From Pampus argenteus (taxonomy: Eukaryota; Chordata; Actinopteri; Scombriformes; Stromateidae): a DNA stretch of 64,000 bases. Within the stretch, counting starts at the first letter, position 1. Each line of letters starts with the position of its first letter. A program made the position numbers and the translations under genes. Below are positions 46,678 through 55,107 of this stretch, piece by piece. The notes under the pieces were generated by a model, which worked only from the letters and a program-made list of their open reading frames with translations, was not told the origin of the DNA and ran no database searches. Location: the NCBI GenBank assembly GCA_036937835.1, contig CM072870.1, positions 3,618,501 through 3,682,500 of the forward strand, given 5' to 3'.

Positions 46678-48527
46678 TCACTGTCATCGTGAGCGATAAT
46701 TGTGCATATGCATCTGTAATTATATGGCAGGTGTAAACATAAATAACAGACATTGACTCTACCTACATCAGAAACTTGTAGACAAAATCACAAACAGCCG
46801 GTTACAGTTGTTGGTCTCCATGTGGTTCCATATAACTCTGTATCTAACGTGTGTGTATGTGTGTGTGTGTGTGTGTCAGGGTGCATTCTGGGGTCTGATG
46901 ACTGGACTAGTGGTGGGACTAATCCGGATGGCTTTGGAGTTCTCCTACACCGTTCCCTCCTGTGGTCAGCCTGATCATCGGCCTGCTATCCTGACTGACG
47001 TCCACTATTTGTACTTTGCTCTCATCCTGTTGGCACTAACCTGCCTGGTCATTGTTGTTGTCAGTTTGGCCACTGCCCCAATACCTAAAGAACACGTAAG
47101 TAACATTTCATACTTTTATATATGTTCTCATCTAGAGACTCACACACCTCCTGTACATAATTAAAGTGAATGACTACAAGCCTGTACCCACACTCATACA
47201 CCCACACAGAGCCACTTTACACAGAAGAGGGATGAATAAAAGATTATACTTTGTGTAGTATGTATATCAAGCGCTAGAGGGCTTTTAATTTGTTGACTGG
47301 TTACCACCAGACATGGAGCATCACCAGCATTTTTAAGATATTTGTTTTTATGTAAATTTAAGTTTATTTATTTGTATATATACTCAAGGTGCTGTACACA
47401 TAAATAAACACCTGAAACAAATACACACTACACTACAGTCATCAAATTCAGCTCATTCAGCTATTGGGTCAGTCAAAAAAAAAAAAAAAAAAAGGTTAGT
47501 GTATCTGATCATTTTGACATAAAATATCCAGTGTAGTGTCACAGGGTTCGGTGGGATATGGTGTCAAAAAAAAAAAGAAACATTCTGACAGTCTAAAAGA
47601 GTAATATTTATTAGATTATTCATATTTATTTATTAGCTAAACTGAAGCACCCTCCTCATCTCCTTCTCCTCCTTCTTCACAGTCTGAGAGTTTTAGGTGT
47701 AGTCTCATTGGGCCGTCTTTGATCTTTGTTAGCGCATGGCAAATATCTGCGGATCTCGTTGTCTCAACTTGTTTTTGAAGAATATCAAGTTAACGAAGCT
47801 CCACTAATGAAGCGTAATCTGGATATGAGATACATTTTAATGCAGTGAAGTGTATATGGAGAGTAAATGGCCCTCTTTCGATATAATGTAACCTGATTAC
47901 ATTTGCACCTCGTATTAATATGTGACTGCCGTGTCCACATTGAGATTTAATTGAGATCTGATCACACATAGCAGCAGGCCATAGCAGCAGACAACAGCAT
48001 ATCTTGTGTGAGAGGTGTGGCGTCAGTGTGCCACTATAATTAAAAGTTGGATATATGATCAGAGAGAGGTGTATGCATGCGAGTCAAGCTGCAACTTGTG
48101 TCAACACCTGACCTGGCTTGCAGACATTCCTTAATTTCTGCTTTAAAGCCAGGGTAGTATCAAGAAAAAAATATATATAATAAACAAAGATATTTAGTGT
48201 TTTTCTCCTGTCCAGCTGTACAGGCTGACCTGGTGGTCCAGACATAGCCAGGAGCATCGGATTGACCTCGCAAGTCCCTGGATGACCTCTGACCCGGTGA
48301 ACCTTGACCCCAGCCATGACTCGGACCGCTTGCCAGACCCCTGCTGGCGGAGAGCTGCTATGCGGCTCTGTGGTCTGACTGGTCCCAGCTCCGACTCTGG
48401 GTCTCCAGTGACTGAAAACAACAAACTGAACTCCTTGCAGGAGGATCCACTGTGGGGAAAAGTCTGCAATGTTAACGCCCTGCTCTTGCTGACTGTTAAT
48501 GTGTTTCTCTGGGGATACTTTGCCTAA
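26595..48527 (+). CDS. slc5a9: Sodium/glucose cotransporter 4 (SGLT4)
   Basis: Sodium-coupled sugar transporter of the plasma membrane, SLC5 family; the mammalian protein prefers mannose, 1,5-anhydroglucitol and fructose. Exons: 26595-26616 (or the duplicate 33092-33113), 35137-35255, 35972-36043, 39423-39527, 39726-39890, 40025-40130, 40440-40520, 41484-41689, 43898-44033, 44920-45027, 46062-46212, 46464-46632, 46880-47095, 48216-48527 (TAA). Phases chain throughout; 655 residues (human SGLT4 681). Segments such as GASLMSSNVGSGLFIGLAGT, DIFSGALFIQ, AKVGWYEGL and VIVQRSLSAKSLSHAKAGS are closer in my judgement to SGLT4 than to SGLT1, 2 or 5. The sodium-site segment SSLTSIFNSSSTLFT and sugar-site QLFDYIQSVTS are intact. 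The last exon ends in a hydrophobic helix, NALLLLTVNVFLWGYFA. Polyadenylation signal AATAAA near 48562. The introns hold an LTR element, MITEs and a SAMD9L-like pseudogene. Confidence 0.93.
26680..27625. other. slc5a9 intron, no gene seen
   Basis: AT-rich intronic sequence with a (TG)n run at about 27088-27112 and several homopolymers. Nothing coding recognised. Confidence 0.5.
27630..28211. repeat. Left arm of about 580-bp inverted repeat
   Basis: This segment reappears in reverse complement at 31585-32161 with high identity and small indels. Read on the minus strand it has a splice-like arrangement: AAAGGTG|gtaagt, about 70 bp, then ttcctcttcag|GAGCTGC and an open frame with MRDELFDIVTSITSSIF. 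I do not recognise the protein, and spliced joining does not keep a long frame. Part of it (27989-28165) is present a third time at 33483-33660. Confidence 0.85.
28170..28320. repeat. Extension repeat with CCAAT dyad, inverted copy at 32.9 kb
   Basis: Matches the reverse complement of 32880-33030. It contains a dyad in which CTATTGGCTATGGG faces AGCCAATAG (28278-28315), so two CCAAT boxes point toward each other. It borders a long CA-rich tract. Confidence 0.75.
28321..28498. repeat. CA-rich compound microsatellite
   Basis: Long (CA)n interrupted by CGCACC and poly-C runs. The H/T- or C/V-rich ORFs crossing it on both strands are artefacts. Confidence 0.95.
28905..29100 (-). mobile_element. 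Retroelement 3' fragment with GGATTCAA tandem tail
   Basis: Five tandem GGATTCAA-type units (about 28911-28948) lead into TTTTTATTTGTCATTACAAC and TTTCCCCTGGTCCTGGAGCA, a familiar teleost repeat signature. It is followed by an A/T-rich low-complexity stretch to about 29100. Family not assigned; it may be the 3' end of a LINE on the minus strand. Confidence 0.5.
29145..31012 (-). pseudogene. samd9l: SAMD9/SAMD9L-like pseudogene, 5' part only
   Basis: Remnant of the large antiviral/interferon-linked SAMD9 family (about 1,580 residues in mammals), here only the first third. Minus-strand order: a SAM domain (about 30780-31005; WLRSIRVKEQYIKKLYEEE), a lysine-rich linker, an AlbA_2/schlafen-like domain (about 30235-30580; HEFKSFAIAAT, NIRSNGTIHFGVMDS), then the following region to about 29150 (VTHKLSAQEKRKF). 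The frame is broken at least four times: TAA at 30989-30991 where the SAM family usually has Trp, a frameshift near 30200, another near 29525, and a stop plus frame change near 29322. No P-loop region follows. It sits between inverted repeats and inside slc5a9 intron 1, antisense to it. Family call is by recognition of motifs. Confidence 0.75.
31494..31586. repeat. Tandem 38-bp palindromic repeat
   Basis: Two and a half copies of a 38-bp unit, each itself a dyad: CTATCTATAGTCTACC faces GGTGGACTATAGATAG. It lies directly at the inner boundary of the right inverted-repeat arm. Confidence 0.85.
31585..32161. repeat. Right arm of about 580-bp inverted repeat
   Basis: Reverse complement of 27630-28211, with a small deletion (the bases between TTGTTCT and GCCAACC). 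The short stretch after it (about 32165-32192, AAACTTGGAGGGTAGCCTGG) is in turn the inverse of 28549-28576, so homology resumes beyond the arm. ORFs on the two arms are the same frame seen twice. Confidence 0.85.
32685..32815 (+). mobile_element. Decayed LINE 3'-UTR-like fragment
   Basis: Contains CAACCCAACC, CCGGTTCTGCTCAAG and TTTCCTTACCACTGTTGTCT, matching in order the better-preserved copy at 50645-50830. Confidence 0.45.
32880..33030. repeat. Inverted copy of 28170-28320
   Basis: Reverse complement of the CCAAT-dyad repeat on the left side. It ends at GGTGGTAAGTAT, where the second copy of slc5a9 exon 1 begins. Confidence 0.75.
33027..33172 (+). repeat. slc5a9: slc5a9 first exon, copy B (duplicate)
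   Basis: Carries the same ATG (33092), the same seven codons and the same GT donor (33114) as copy A, so it would also splice in frame to exon 2 at 35137. The 5' UTR is shorter by about 20 bp and the flanking intron has several substitutions. Upstream is repeat DNA without the HNF1-like site. It is either an alternative first exon or a by-product of the rearrangement that brought in the repeats. Confidence 0.75.
33483..33660. repeat. Third copy of arm segment
   Basis: Direct copy of 27989-28165 with a handful of substitutions. It is followed by unrelated sequence to about 34.0 kb containing an unrecognised short ORF (33746-33970). Confidence 0.85.
34181..34518. mobile_element. hAT-type MITE (CAGGGGTGGAAAGTA ends)
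   Basis: 338-bp element with terminal inverted repeats CAGGGGTGGAAAGTA and, from the other end, CAGAGGTGGAAAGAG. It is flanked by a perfect 8-bp duplication ATTATCTT (34173-34180 and 34519-34526), the hAT signature. Non-coding. Confidence 0.92.
34716..34751. repeat. 36-bp perfect hairpin
   Basis: Arms GTTACATGACACCTTT and AAAGGTGTCATGTAAC separated by AAGG. slc5a9 intron 1. Confidence 0.85.
35482..35562. other. 81-nt pre-miRNA-like hairpin in slc5a9 intron 2
   Basis: Two arms of about 35 nt (ending GGAACTTGCT and AGCAAGTTCTA) pair with a few mismatches and one bulge around a 10-nt loop GGTATATGGT. Size and shape fit an intronic microRNA precursor, but a palindromic transposon remnant fits equally. 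Confidence 0.4.
36459..38777 (-). mobile_element. LTR retrotransposon (Ty3/gypsy-like), gag only
   Basis: Two 361-bp LTRs (38417-38777 is the 5' LTR and 36459-36819 the 3' LTR in element orientation) begin TG and end CA. They are flanked by a perfect 5-bp duplication GCACC (36454-36458 and 38778-38782). I count three differences between the LTRs. Just inside the 5' LTR is TGGCACCCAATGTGG, close to the tRNA-Lys primer-binding site. The interior is only about 1.6 kb: gag is present, while protease, reverse transcriptase and integrase are missing, so it is non-autonomous. Inserted in slc5a9 intron 3 (between exons 3 and 4), antisense to the gene. Confidence 0.95.
37040..38383 (-). CDS. Gag polyprotein of the LTR element
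   Basis: Open from the ATG at 38383 (MAEPQQATALTQM), about 447 residues. An N-terminal coiled-coil-like region rich in Q, R and L is followed by a capsid/SCAN-like part (LPRMTGSDDAQSYLEAFEAT; LRPGDSAGEERLMGQIVAEQ). A Pro/Arg-rich linker and one CCHC zinc knuckle follow, CWRCRRPGHFRREC (CX2CX4HX4C), about 130 residues from the end. GC content is far above the neighbourhood. An upstream in-frame start inside the LTR exists but is unlikely. Beyond the stop, minus-strand LPFVLQTDAS (about 36970-37010) looks like the start of the RNase H region, marking where pol was deleted. Confidence 0.85.
   Translation of the reverse strand: MAEPQQATALTQMVAEVTAVRRDEAVLTRQQLAALQHQRERQTQLLEAMLVREGTTSPRPSLSGMTLPRMTGSDDAQSYLEAFEATASACGWPEAEWAVRLLPLLSGDAQTAALGLPGPYRDRYGDIKRAILDRMGFSAEDHRRRFRGARLGPADRPFIFARQLKDATRWLRPGDSAGEERLMGQIVAEQFLEGLPAATSDWVRGHRPADLAAAITLAEDHLVVVSRARAQERQPSAPACPVPAPRRRPAPVPQRHTPARPTPPPRTNIPSSSPSLPPQGPAARGAAPSPRRVPWAAGQECWRCRRPGHFRRECPLREVGQVIRVAGPSAPFPGPLKTKGRRRRRGRRRRLNKKTAEGGTRTCPELPCLPPLVPRLSRDVIETGRKRGAETWRKGGAGGAEVTLPLTCLLCLLDWKPGGRGAETLSRRGRGDTTPRPLHPHLKRRGG
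38790..39410. other. slc5a9 intron 3 remainder
   Basis: Intronic sequence between the LTR element and exon 4 with an open stretch around 38914-39219 that I do not recognise. No splice support. Confidence 0.4.
40531..41480. other. slc5a9 intron 7
   Basis: AT-rich intron with a short CA tract at its 5' end. Nothing coding recognised. Confidence 0.5.
42269..42592. mobile_element. hAT-type MITE (TAG..GTGTGA ends)
   Basis: 324-bp non-coding element with terminal repeats TAGTCGTGTGACGAGA and, from the other end, TAGGGGTGTGATGAGA. It is flanked by the exact 8-bp duplication ATACATAT (42261-42268 and 42593-42600). Near its left end it carries a perfect TCTCGCGAGA (42285-42294). The right end is rich in CTCGTCTCG motifs. 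Confidence 0.92.
42978..43022. repeat. (CA)n microsatellite, slc5a9 intron 8
   Basis: Uninterrupted CA run. The rest of intron 8 (41690-43897) outside the MITE shows no gene. Confidence 0.95.
45028..45086. repeat. (TC)n(AC)n at slc5a9 intron 10 start
   Basis: Starts immediately after the donor GTGAGT of the exon ending at 45027. Confidence 0.9.
45339..45484. repeat. 33-bp inverted repeat, 80-nt loop
   Basis: Arms 45339-45371 (GCAGGGTGTGAGGGTGGCTG...) and 45452-45484 (...CATCCTCACACCCTGC) pair with two mismatches. Possibly a small fold-back element in slc5a9 intron 10. No clear target duplication seen. Confidence 0.75.
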
Positions 48528-48569
48528 TCTAAAGGTTTAATGAAATCCTGAAGTTGTTATCAATAAATG

Positions 48570-50640
48570 TATACTGATGTTCTGGACAGGCATTGTGTCT
48601 TCTGTTGAATTTCTGTTGAAAAACCGCTGACAGAGTCAATGCAAAAGCACATGTATACAGTAATTAATAGCATTAATGATGGCTGCATTGAATGTAGGTG
48701 ATCCAGGTCCCAGGCTCTAATGTGCACGCTCACTCACTGACACGGCTTATTGGTAACACAGGATTCTGGTGTGTAGTTATATAGCTTGGTGACTTTCTGT
48801 TAGCTCAGATAAACATTGCATTTGTTCTATATTACACAGTTATTAATAATTATATGACGTTGCACTGTAAAATAATAGTTACTCACAAAAGGGACATACA
48901 CAAATGTGCCTTTTCAAGCTTTCTGTGCTGTTTTGAGACCATCCTCAAGAGCAGGTAGAGGTGTCTGATGATGTGTCAACATGATGTAAACACCTTCAGT
49001 TCCTCTGATATCTCACATCTTTAAAAAATGTTGTGTCAAGACAGAACAAATCATTTCTTTAATACCTGGCATGCTGGTAAAAGTTGTATCCTGATATTTG
49101 TAGTTTAGTTTAAGTTGGCTATTTTTTTATGTGTAAGATTTTCTTTTCAGCTTATCGTTTATGTCCTTAAACAGGTCAAGGGAGGTTTTGGGTGCAGGCA
49201 TGAAGTAGAGGGAGTGGAGGTAAGCCATCATCAACCACATGTACCGGACTGCAGCTTCCACTCCAGATGTGATGGAGGCTGAGTGGCAAAGCAAGGTGAA
49301 CCATGGTCAGGACACGCCTGCTTTTCCCCCACCTCTGAGGGGAGAAGCACTGACCAAAGCAGCAAGGGCCAGTGTACAATATAAGCCTGAACGTGACCAG
49401 AGGTCTAATCATCAGTGGTGCTGGTTGTTTTATATGTATTGCTTCCAGGAAGATAATCTGCTGGAGAATGTTCTTAACTATCATTACACAGCTCAGAAAG
49501 TGCCATGAATCACTTGAATGATGTAGAGTGTGGTTTATAGTCAAAGCCAAAATGTACAGTAAAGATGCCTCCAAGGATGATACAATGCAAGCTGCTAAGC
49601 TGCACAAAGGTTACCGCTAACTTCATTTTCCTGATCTCATTCTCTATCTGGCTAGAGTTTTTATTTCCTATTAAAAAATGTCTTTCTGTTTAAAAAAACA
49701 AACAAAAAACAGGTCTAAGCGATCCATGCTTTATTTCCCACAGCGTCAGCAGCTGCGTTCAAGTTAGAGCATGCATCATCAAAGCTGTGACCATTTGAGC
49801 AATTGGTGCCACTTAAGAAGAAGAATGATGATTATTATTTGTTTTCTGGAGGTGTTTCTGCTGCTATTTCACCATAATATCACCATGATATTATATTATA
49901 TATGTATATTATATTATACCATATTGTTTTGCTCCTCCATTTCCTGTCTGCAATGCATTATAGGATAGTATATATTTAGGAAATACCAGCTTATGCTAGT
50001 ACATATTTCAGTAAGAATTTAGCATTTGGTGAATACATACTAGTAGTGAAAGGCTTTGCTGTTTGGGGGAACGCTCAAAGAATGCAAGCAGGAGGAGGAT
50101 TTCCTCAAATCTGTCTTCTAATCTAATTTATAGGTCTGGACATGCCTAACTCAAATCCATATAAGCCAAAAATTGTAAGTGTGGAAGGAAAAGGAAATGC
50201 AGCATGGGAAAAACAGATAAATAATTAAACAGTGCTGGAAAGAAGGAACCAAATAAGTTGAAAAATAAAAACGAGTTGGTGGTAAAAGAAATAAAAATTA
50301 AGTTATCTATTTTTTTTAACTGACTGGAGATTAAAGGAAAAGTATAAAGCTTGACATTTCTTTTTACACTCCATTTAGTTTTATTGATTATGTTATTGAA
50401 TTTCTGATTTGGCCTTTTATTACACTTTCTCAGGGGTTTGTTAGGACTCCATACATGTATACGTATATATGGAGTATTTTTTTTCTTTGTCGCTCCATAC
50501 CTTGGCGCTTTGTGACATTGTCATATTTGTAATATTAGTATTATTATTTTTATTAGCCTTAATTTTACTCTTACTATTATAGTTGTTGTCGTTGTTACCT
50601 CTGTACCCCCCCCCCCCCCCTCTCCTCCTGCCTCTTTTCT
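48570..50640. other. Intergenic, slc5a9 to desmoglein, part 1
   Basis: No supported gene. An open stretch around 49239-49508 is not recognised and lacks splice or promoter context. A poly-C run lies near 50610. Confidence 0.5.
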
Positions 50641-50644
50641 ATCT

Positions 50645-50830
50645 CAACCCAACCTGTAGAGACATAGAGGCCGGTTCTGCTTGAGCTTTCTTCCTGTTAA
50701 AGGTGAGTTTTTCCTTACTGCTGTCGGGACGTGCTTGCTCATGGGGGAAGAGTACAGTCTAGACTCTATATGTAAAGTGTCATGAGACAACTTTGGTTGT
50801 AATTTGGCACTATGTAAAAAAAAAACTGAG
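50645..50830 (+). mobile_element. LINE 3'-end fragment (L2/Maui-like)
   Basis: Contains GGCCGGTTCTGCTTGAG, TTTTTCCTTACTGCTGTCGG, TGCTTGCTCATGGGGGAA and GTAATTTGGCACTATGTAAA followed by an A-run and TGAGTTGACTTG. This is a widespread teleost retroposon 3' signature. Named family is uncertain. Confidence 0.6.
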
Positions 50831-50839
50831 TTGACTTGT

Positions 50840-52033
50840 CTTTGCTGTTCTCTGTTTCTCTTAAAAATAAGAAACTAAACTAAACTACTAATCTCACAGT
50901 CTGTTCTTAACTTCTCCACCCATGTAGCATGCCAGCATTTGCGTAAGAGTTGTAGTTATAGTGAATGATTCAGCCACTACATGCCATTTAGCTGTTACCT
51001 CAGTGGAACAAAACATTCTGTTGTCTGCAAGGCTTTCTCATCAAATTGTCTCTCACATATGAGAGGCAACGCCCATTGTTAAGCTACAGTCGAAACTTTC
51101 CTACATGTGACATGTCTGCCCGTACTACAAGAATTCAAGGATGACAAGGTTAAAGACGTCCTGATGGGCTGTTGATGACAGATGTGGCTGTTGACGCTTG
51201 TAGAAAAGCACGTTTAACTCTGACTTCCCAACAGCCTCAGCTCCGACAGCGCTGACGTATCAAGTGTTTAGGATAAACCAGTTTAATTTGCTATATGGAA
51301 TTTCTGTAACTAAAACAAACTGTTTGAGCCAAATAGCACACAAACCTCTTTTAGAGCAACATTTATTCTTTACACAATAAGACTAGGCTGGTAAAGGCTG
51401 CCTCATTTCACTGCGTTCCCTGCAAAATGTGCTCTTTGTTTTCAGGACTGACCTGCTCTCTCGCGTTACAATGTCACAGGTTTCCCATTACAAAAAGGCT
51501 CATGTTTAAATCAGGAGAAAGGCAGGGAGAAGAAGAGGCTGGGACACAGGCTAAACAGGGAGAAAGGAGGAATGTGGAAACAGCCTGGTAACAGATGAAC
51601 GGCCACAGTGACCTGCAAAACCAGACACTCTCTTCACCTCCTCAGTGTTTAGCCACTTTCAGGCCATTGTTTTGGTTTCATGGCACACACCTTTACTCAG
51701 GTAAAAGCTCTGTAGGGGGAGATGACATCAGAGCTAAAAGGAGAGTGACTATTCTTTATAACGTGATAATACATCCGATTTGTATTTAAAGTTTGTTCTA
51801 TACATCTATTAACATTGCTGTAATACATTTAATGCTGAGAGTCCATTGATTATAGTACAGCAGAGACTGTATTGTGTAACTCTACATTATGTACATTATA
51901 ACTGTGCATTTTCCTTATAGTTATTATAAATGTAATGAAGCAATTGGCACATTTTTACTGTATGTGGGAATGTCAAAATCTGAAGCTTAAGAACAAATAT
52001 ATAAATAATGGCACACATGTACCTATATATATA

Positions 52034-52068
<35 letters not shown>

Positions 52069-54615
52069 TTCACTAGGACTAGTAACTGTAATGTAGTCTA
52101 ATTACTGAATTTCAAATTGTAATCCCTTAAAGTAAAATATTACCAGGAGGGTTATCACGCTTCATGTTAATGTGACATTTGCATGATATCCAGGGTGTGT
52201 CTCTGCTGAGATGGTAGATGAGTTGTTCAGTAAATATATCACATATGTGTGTTTGTCTGCACATGTGTGTGTGTGTGTGTGTGTGTGTGATAGTGTTTGA
52301 GGCAGTTTCCTGTCAAACTGGTTTTCACCCTGAGCACACTGAGCAGAATCTCTCCACGCCTGTAAACGGCCGGGTTGAATTTTCACTTTTTACTCATGTA
52401 CCACGTCCCACTGCATAGTTCAATTGTTTAATTGTTACAGCGAGCTGCAACCTGCAGTGTTATTCACTCACCTTACCGCATTAGTTTGGACTATCTTCAA
52501 GAAATGTCTATGACAGCATATATATATATATATTATTGAGATATTGATTATTTATTCTCATTGCTTCATGTTGTGATAAATCTGATGGAGGAGGTTATCA
52601 CTTTCTGTAGTAACCAGTTCATCAATCTAAGTGAACTGTTGGCTTTTTCACAACCTGTTTTTGTGATATTAGATGTTCCTTGTTGTAGTTATGGTTCTGC
52701 TGTCTTAGATCTCAGTGATTAACCGATGATGATTAACTGCAAAACTAGAATAGAAAACAAAAGGCAAAGTTGTAATACGCTGAAATCATCATCCGTCATT
52801 GGATTACGTTTAAGCACCATCAAAGTGTACTAATTAAAAGTACAGTATGGGCTTGGATTGTCATAGGTCAACTCACAATGTATGCATTGTGACACAGATC
52901 AACAAGGACACTGATACAAAGTCCATGTTTGTGCACTTTTTCTCTTTGTATGTAAACTCAAAAAAAGTCATTTTTGCTTTTGTTGGATAGATGGTTTTAT
53001 TTTATATACCTCATTTTATATATAATTATTGTATTGAACCACAGATACAGAAGCTGTTGACAACATTTATTAGACAGGTCACAGAGAACCTTGAAAAGTT
53101 TGTTCACTTTCATTTGGCAACTGAAATAAAAAGTATGTTTGCTCTGTGTGCATCTGAAGCAGACACTGCCAGGAATCTGAAGGGGAAGTGGGAAATGGAT
53201 GTTTTTTTCTCTGCACTACACAGGTGCTGACCATCGTATCTTACCAAATCTCCAATGCCAATACATATTTTTCTTCTATTTTTAAGATTCATGACTCACA
53301 CAGACACACCTGGATTTAACTGAAAAACATGTCCTACCTTGTGTGCACATAAACACATTGCTTTGACTCATTTCATTTGTTGCCAAAAAGGCCAGGTCAG
53401 CGATAAGAGCACTCCACAGATTTTCCTTACCACCGCTACCAGCGCCTAATACTCAACCTTCAATCCACATATAATGTTAATCAATCTGATTTAAAGATAT
53501 AAAAAAAAATCATGAGCTATTTAACATCTAACATCTGAATAGTCAAACAAGAGATGTATGTCAGTGCTTATGATAACAGATAGATAGTATCAACTTGCCA
53601 TGATACTTTCAGCCTTCAGAAGTTTCGCACATGATACAAGCATTAATATCCTGAGGACAGTAGGAGAAAAATTCATCCAGCTACCGATGCCAAGAAGCCA
53701 TTTTTCATGGCATATATTTCGAGATGCTTCTCACTACAAAGCCAGCGGGTGCTCTGGGTTCGTCTACACCCTAGCACAGGTCCAGCCCCACCCAGCAAAA
53801 GAAAACATAACAAGTGTTATGGTATTTACTGTTGGCACGATGATGAATGTTGCGTAACTTTAAGGGAGTTTTAACCATGGTATTAATCAAAAACTCTGAT
53901 CTTTCCCGAGATATCCGAGTGTTTTTGTACCTAAATCGTAACCACAGCATTGCCACACCATAAAACATAATTACTTTCAATAGTGATTTGTATCATTTTT
54001 TTATGTGGGAAGTAGATAAATTCCCACTTGGCATTTTGACAAAAGGAGGGAAATCAAATCTCCTTCAAAGACAGCAAACGTTCCATCTCCAAACTGTCAA
54101 AGTAACAGAGGTCACATCAGTAACTGTAATGCAGCCTAATTACTAAATGTCAACTTGTAATCCCTTAAAATGACTGTAAAATATTACAAAGTAATAACTT
54201 ACTGCATATCACATATAACAAAAAAAGAGGCAAAGAAGCTTCTGTGTAAGATGAGGACTTTTAATGGTAAAGATACGAGGATGAAGCTTTCCTTTCTGAT
54301 ATCAGCAGCTTCACCCGACACATCAACAATATAAATCCACACATGTGGTTCATACGTGAGCAGGAAGAGGATGTATCATATATATTCTGCATTACCTGCA
54401 TTCATATGAAGGCTGACCGCCACTTAGAACATACTATAATACCTCTCATCATGTGTTAGTCGAAGAATATTAAAAATGATATCTATTGCTTCTCTAGATA
54501 TTAATATATAAGTTTAGCCGCTTGACACAATATGTCTCCTACTTCAGGCCATTCTCAGTGTAACTGGAGGCATCAGGTTTTCACCATCACACTTGTAAGT
54601 TGCACACTGGACCAC

Positions 54616-54651
<36 letters not shown>

Positions 54652-55060
54652 ACATGAATAAGAACTTCTCTTCATCCTGACACATAGATCATTGATTAAT
54701 CCAGAAACTTAGAAATCACTAATGGTGTGTAAAGGTTTTATCACTACACTTCAACAAAACAAAGAAAAAAAATACACTGTTTATCTGTTGGAAAGACTTG
54801 TTGATATTTCATATTGTATTTCACTCAAGATAAACTGAAATAAAACTAATTAACACTGACGTCGGTGGGAGCCTACTCCTGTAAGTAAAGACGTCCAGAG
54901 GTAGGCGTAACGTTAACGTGCGGGTCGCAGTAATTAGCCACCCCCCATCTTCTCCCTGCCCGCAGGGTGTGTGTAGGGTGAAACACACCTCTTTCTAAAA
55001 AAACCTTCCCATCTCAGTTAGGTCAGACTCGATTAAGAACTCTTGTTGGTTTCATTTGGG
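50840..55060. other. Intergenic, slc5a9 to desmoglein, part 2
   Basis: No supported gene. AT-rich, with an (AT)n tract at about 52024-52066, a short (TG)n at 52265-52288 and a (CAA)n tract at about 54620-54648. ORFs here (for example 52991-53230, 53600-53857) have no recognised domains. Confidence 0.5.
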
Positions 55061-55107
55061 ACTTTATTGGTTTTACTTGTTACGGATACCGGGACTTTTG
55101 TGGCGTC

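Noticed and set aside
49239..49508. 89-codon ORF between slc5a9 and desmoglein
   Set aside because: No recognisable domain, splice context or regulatory signal.
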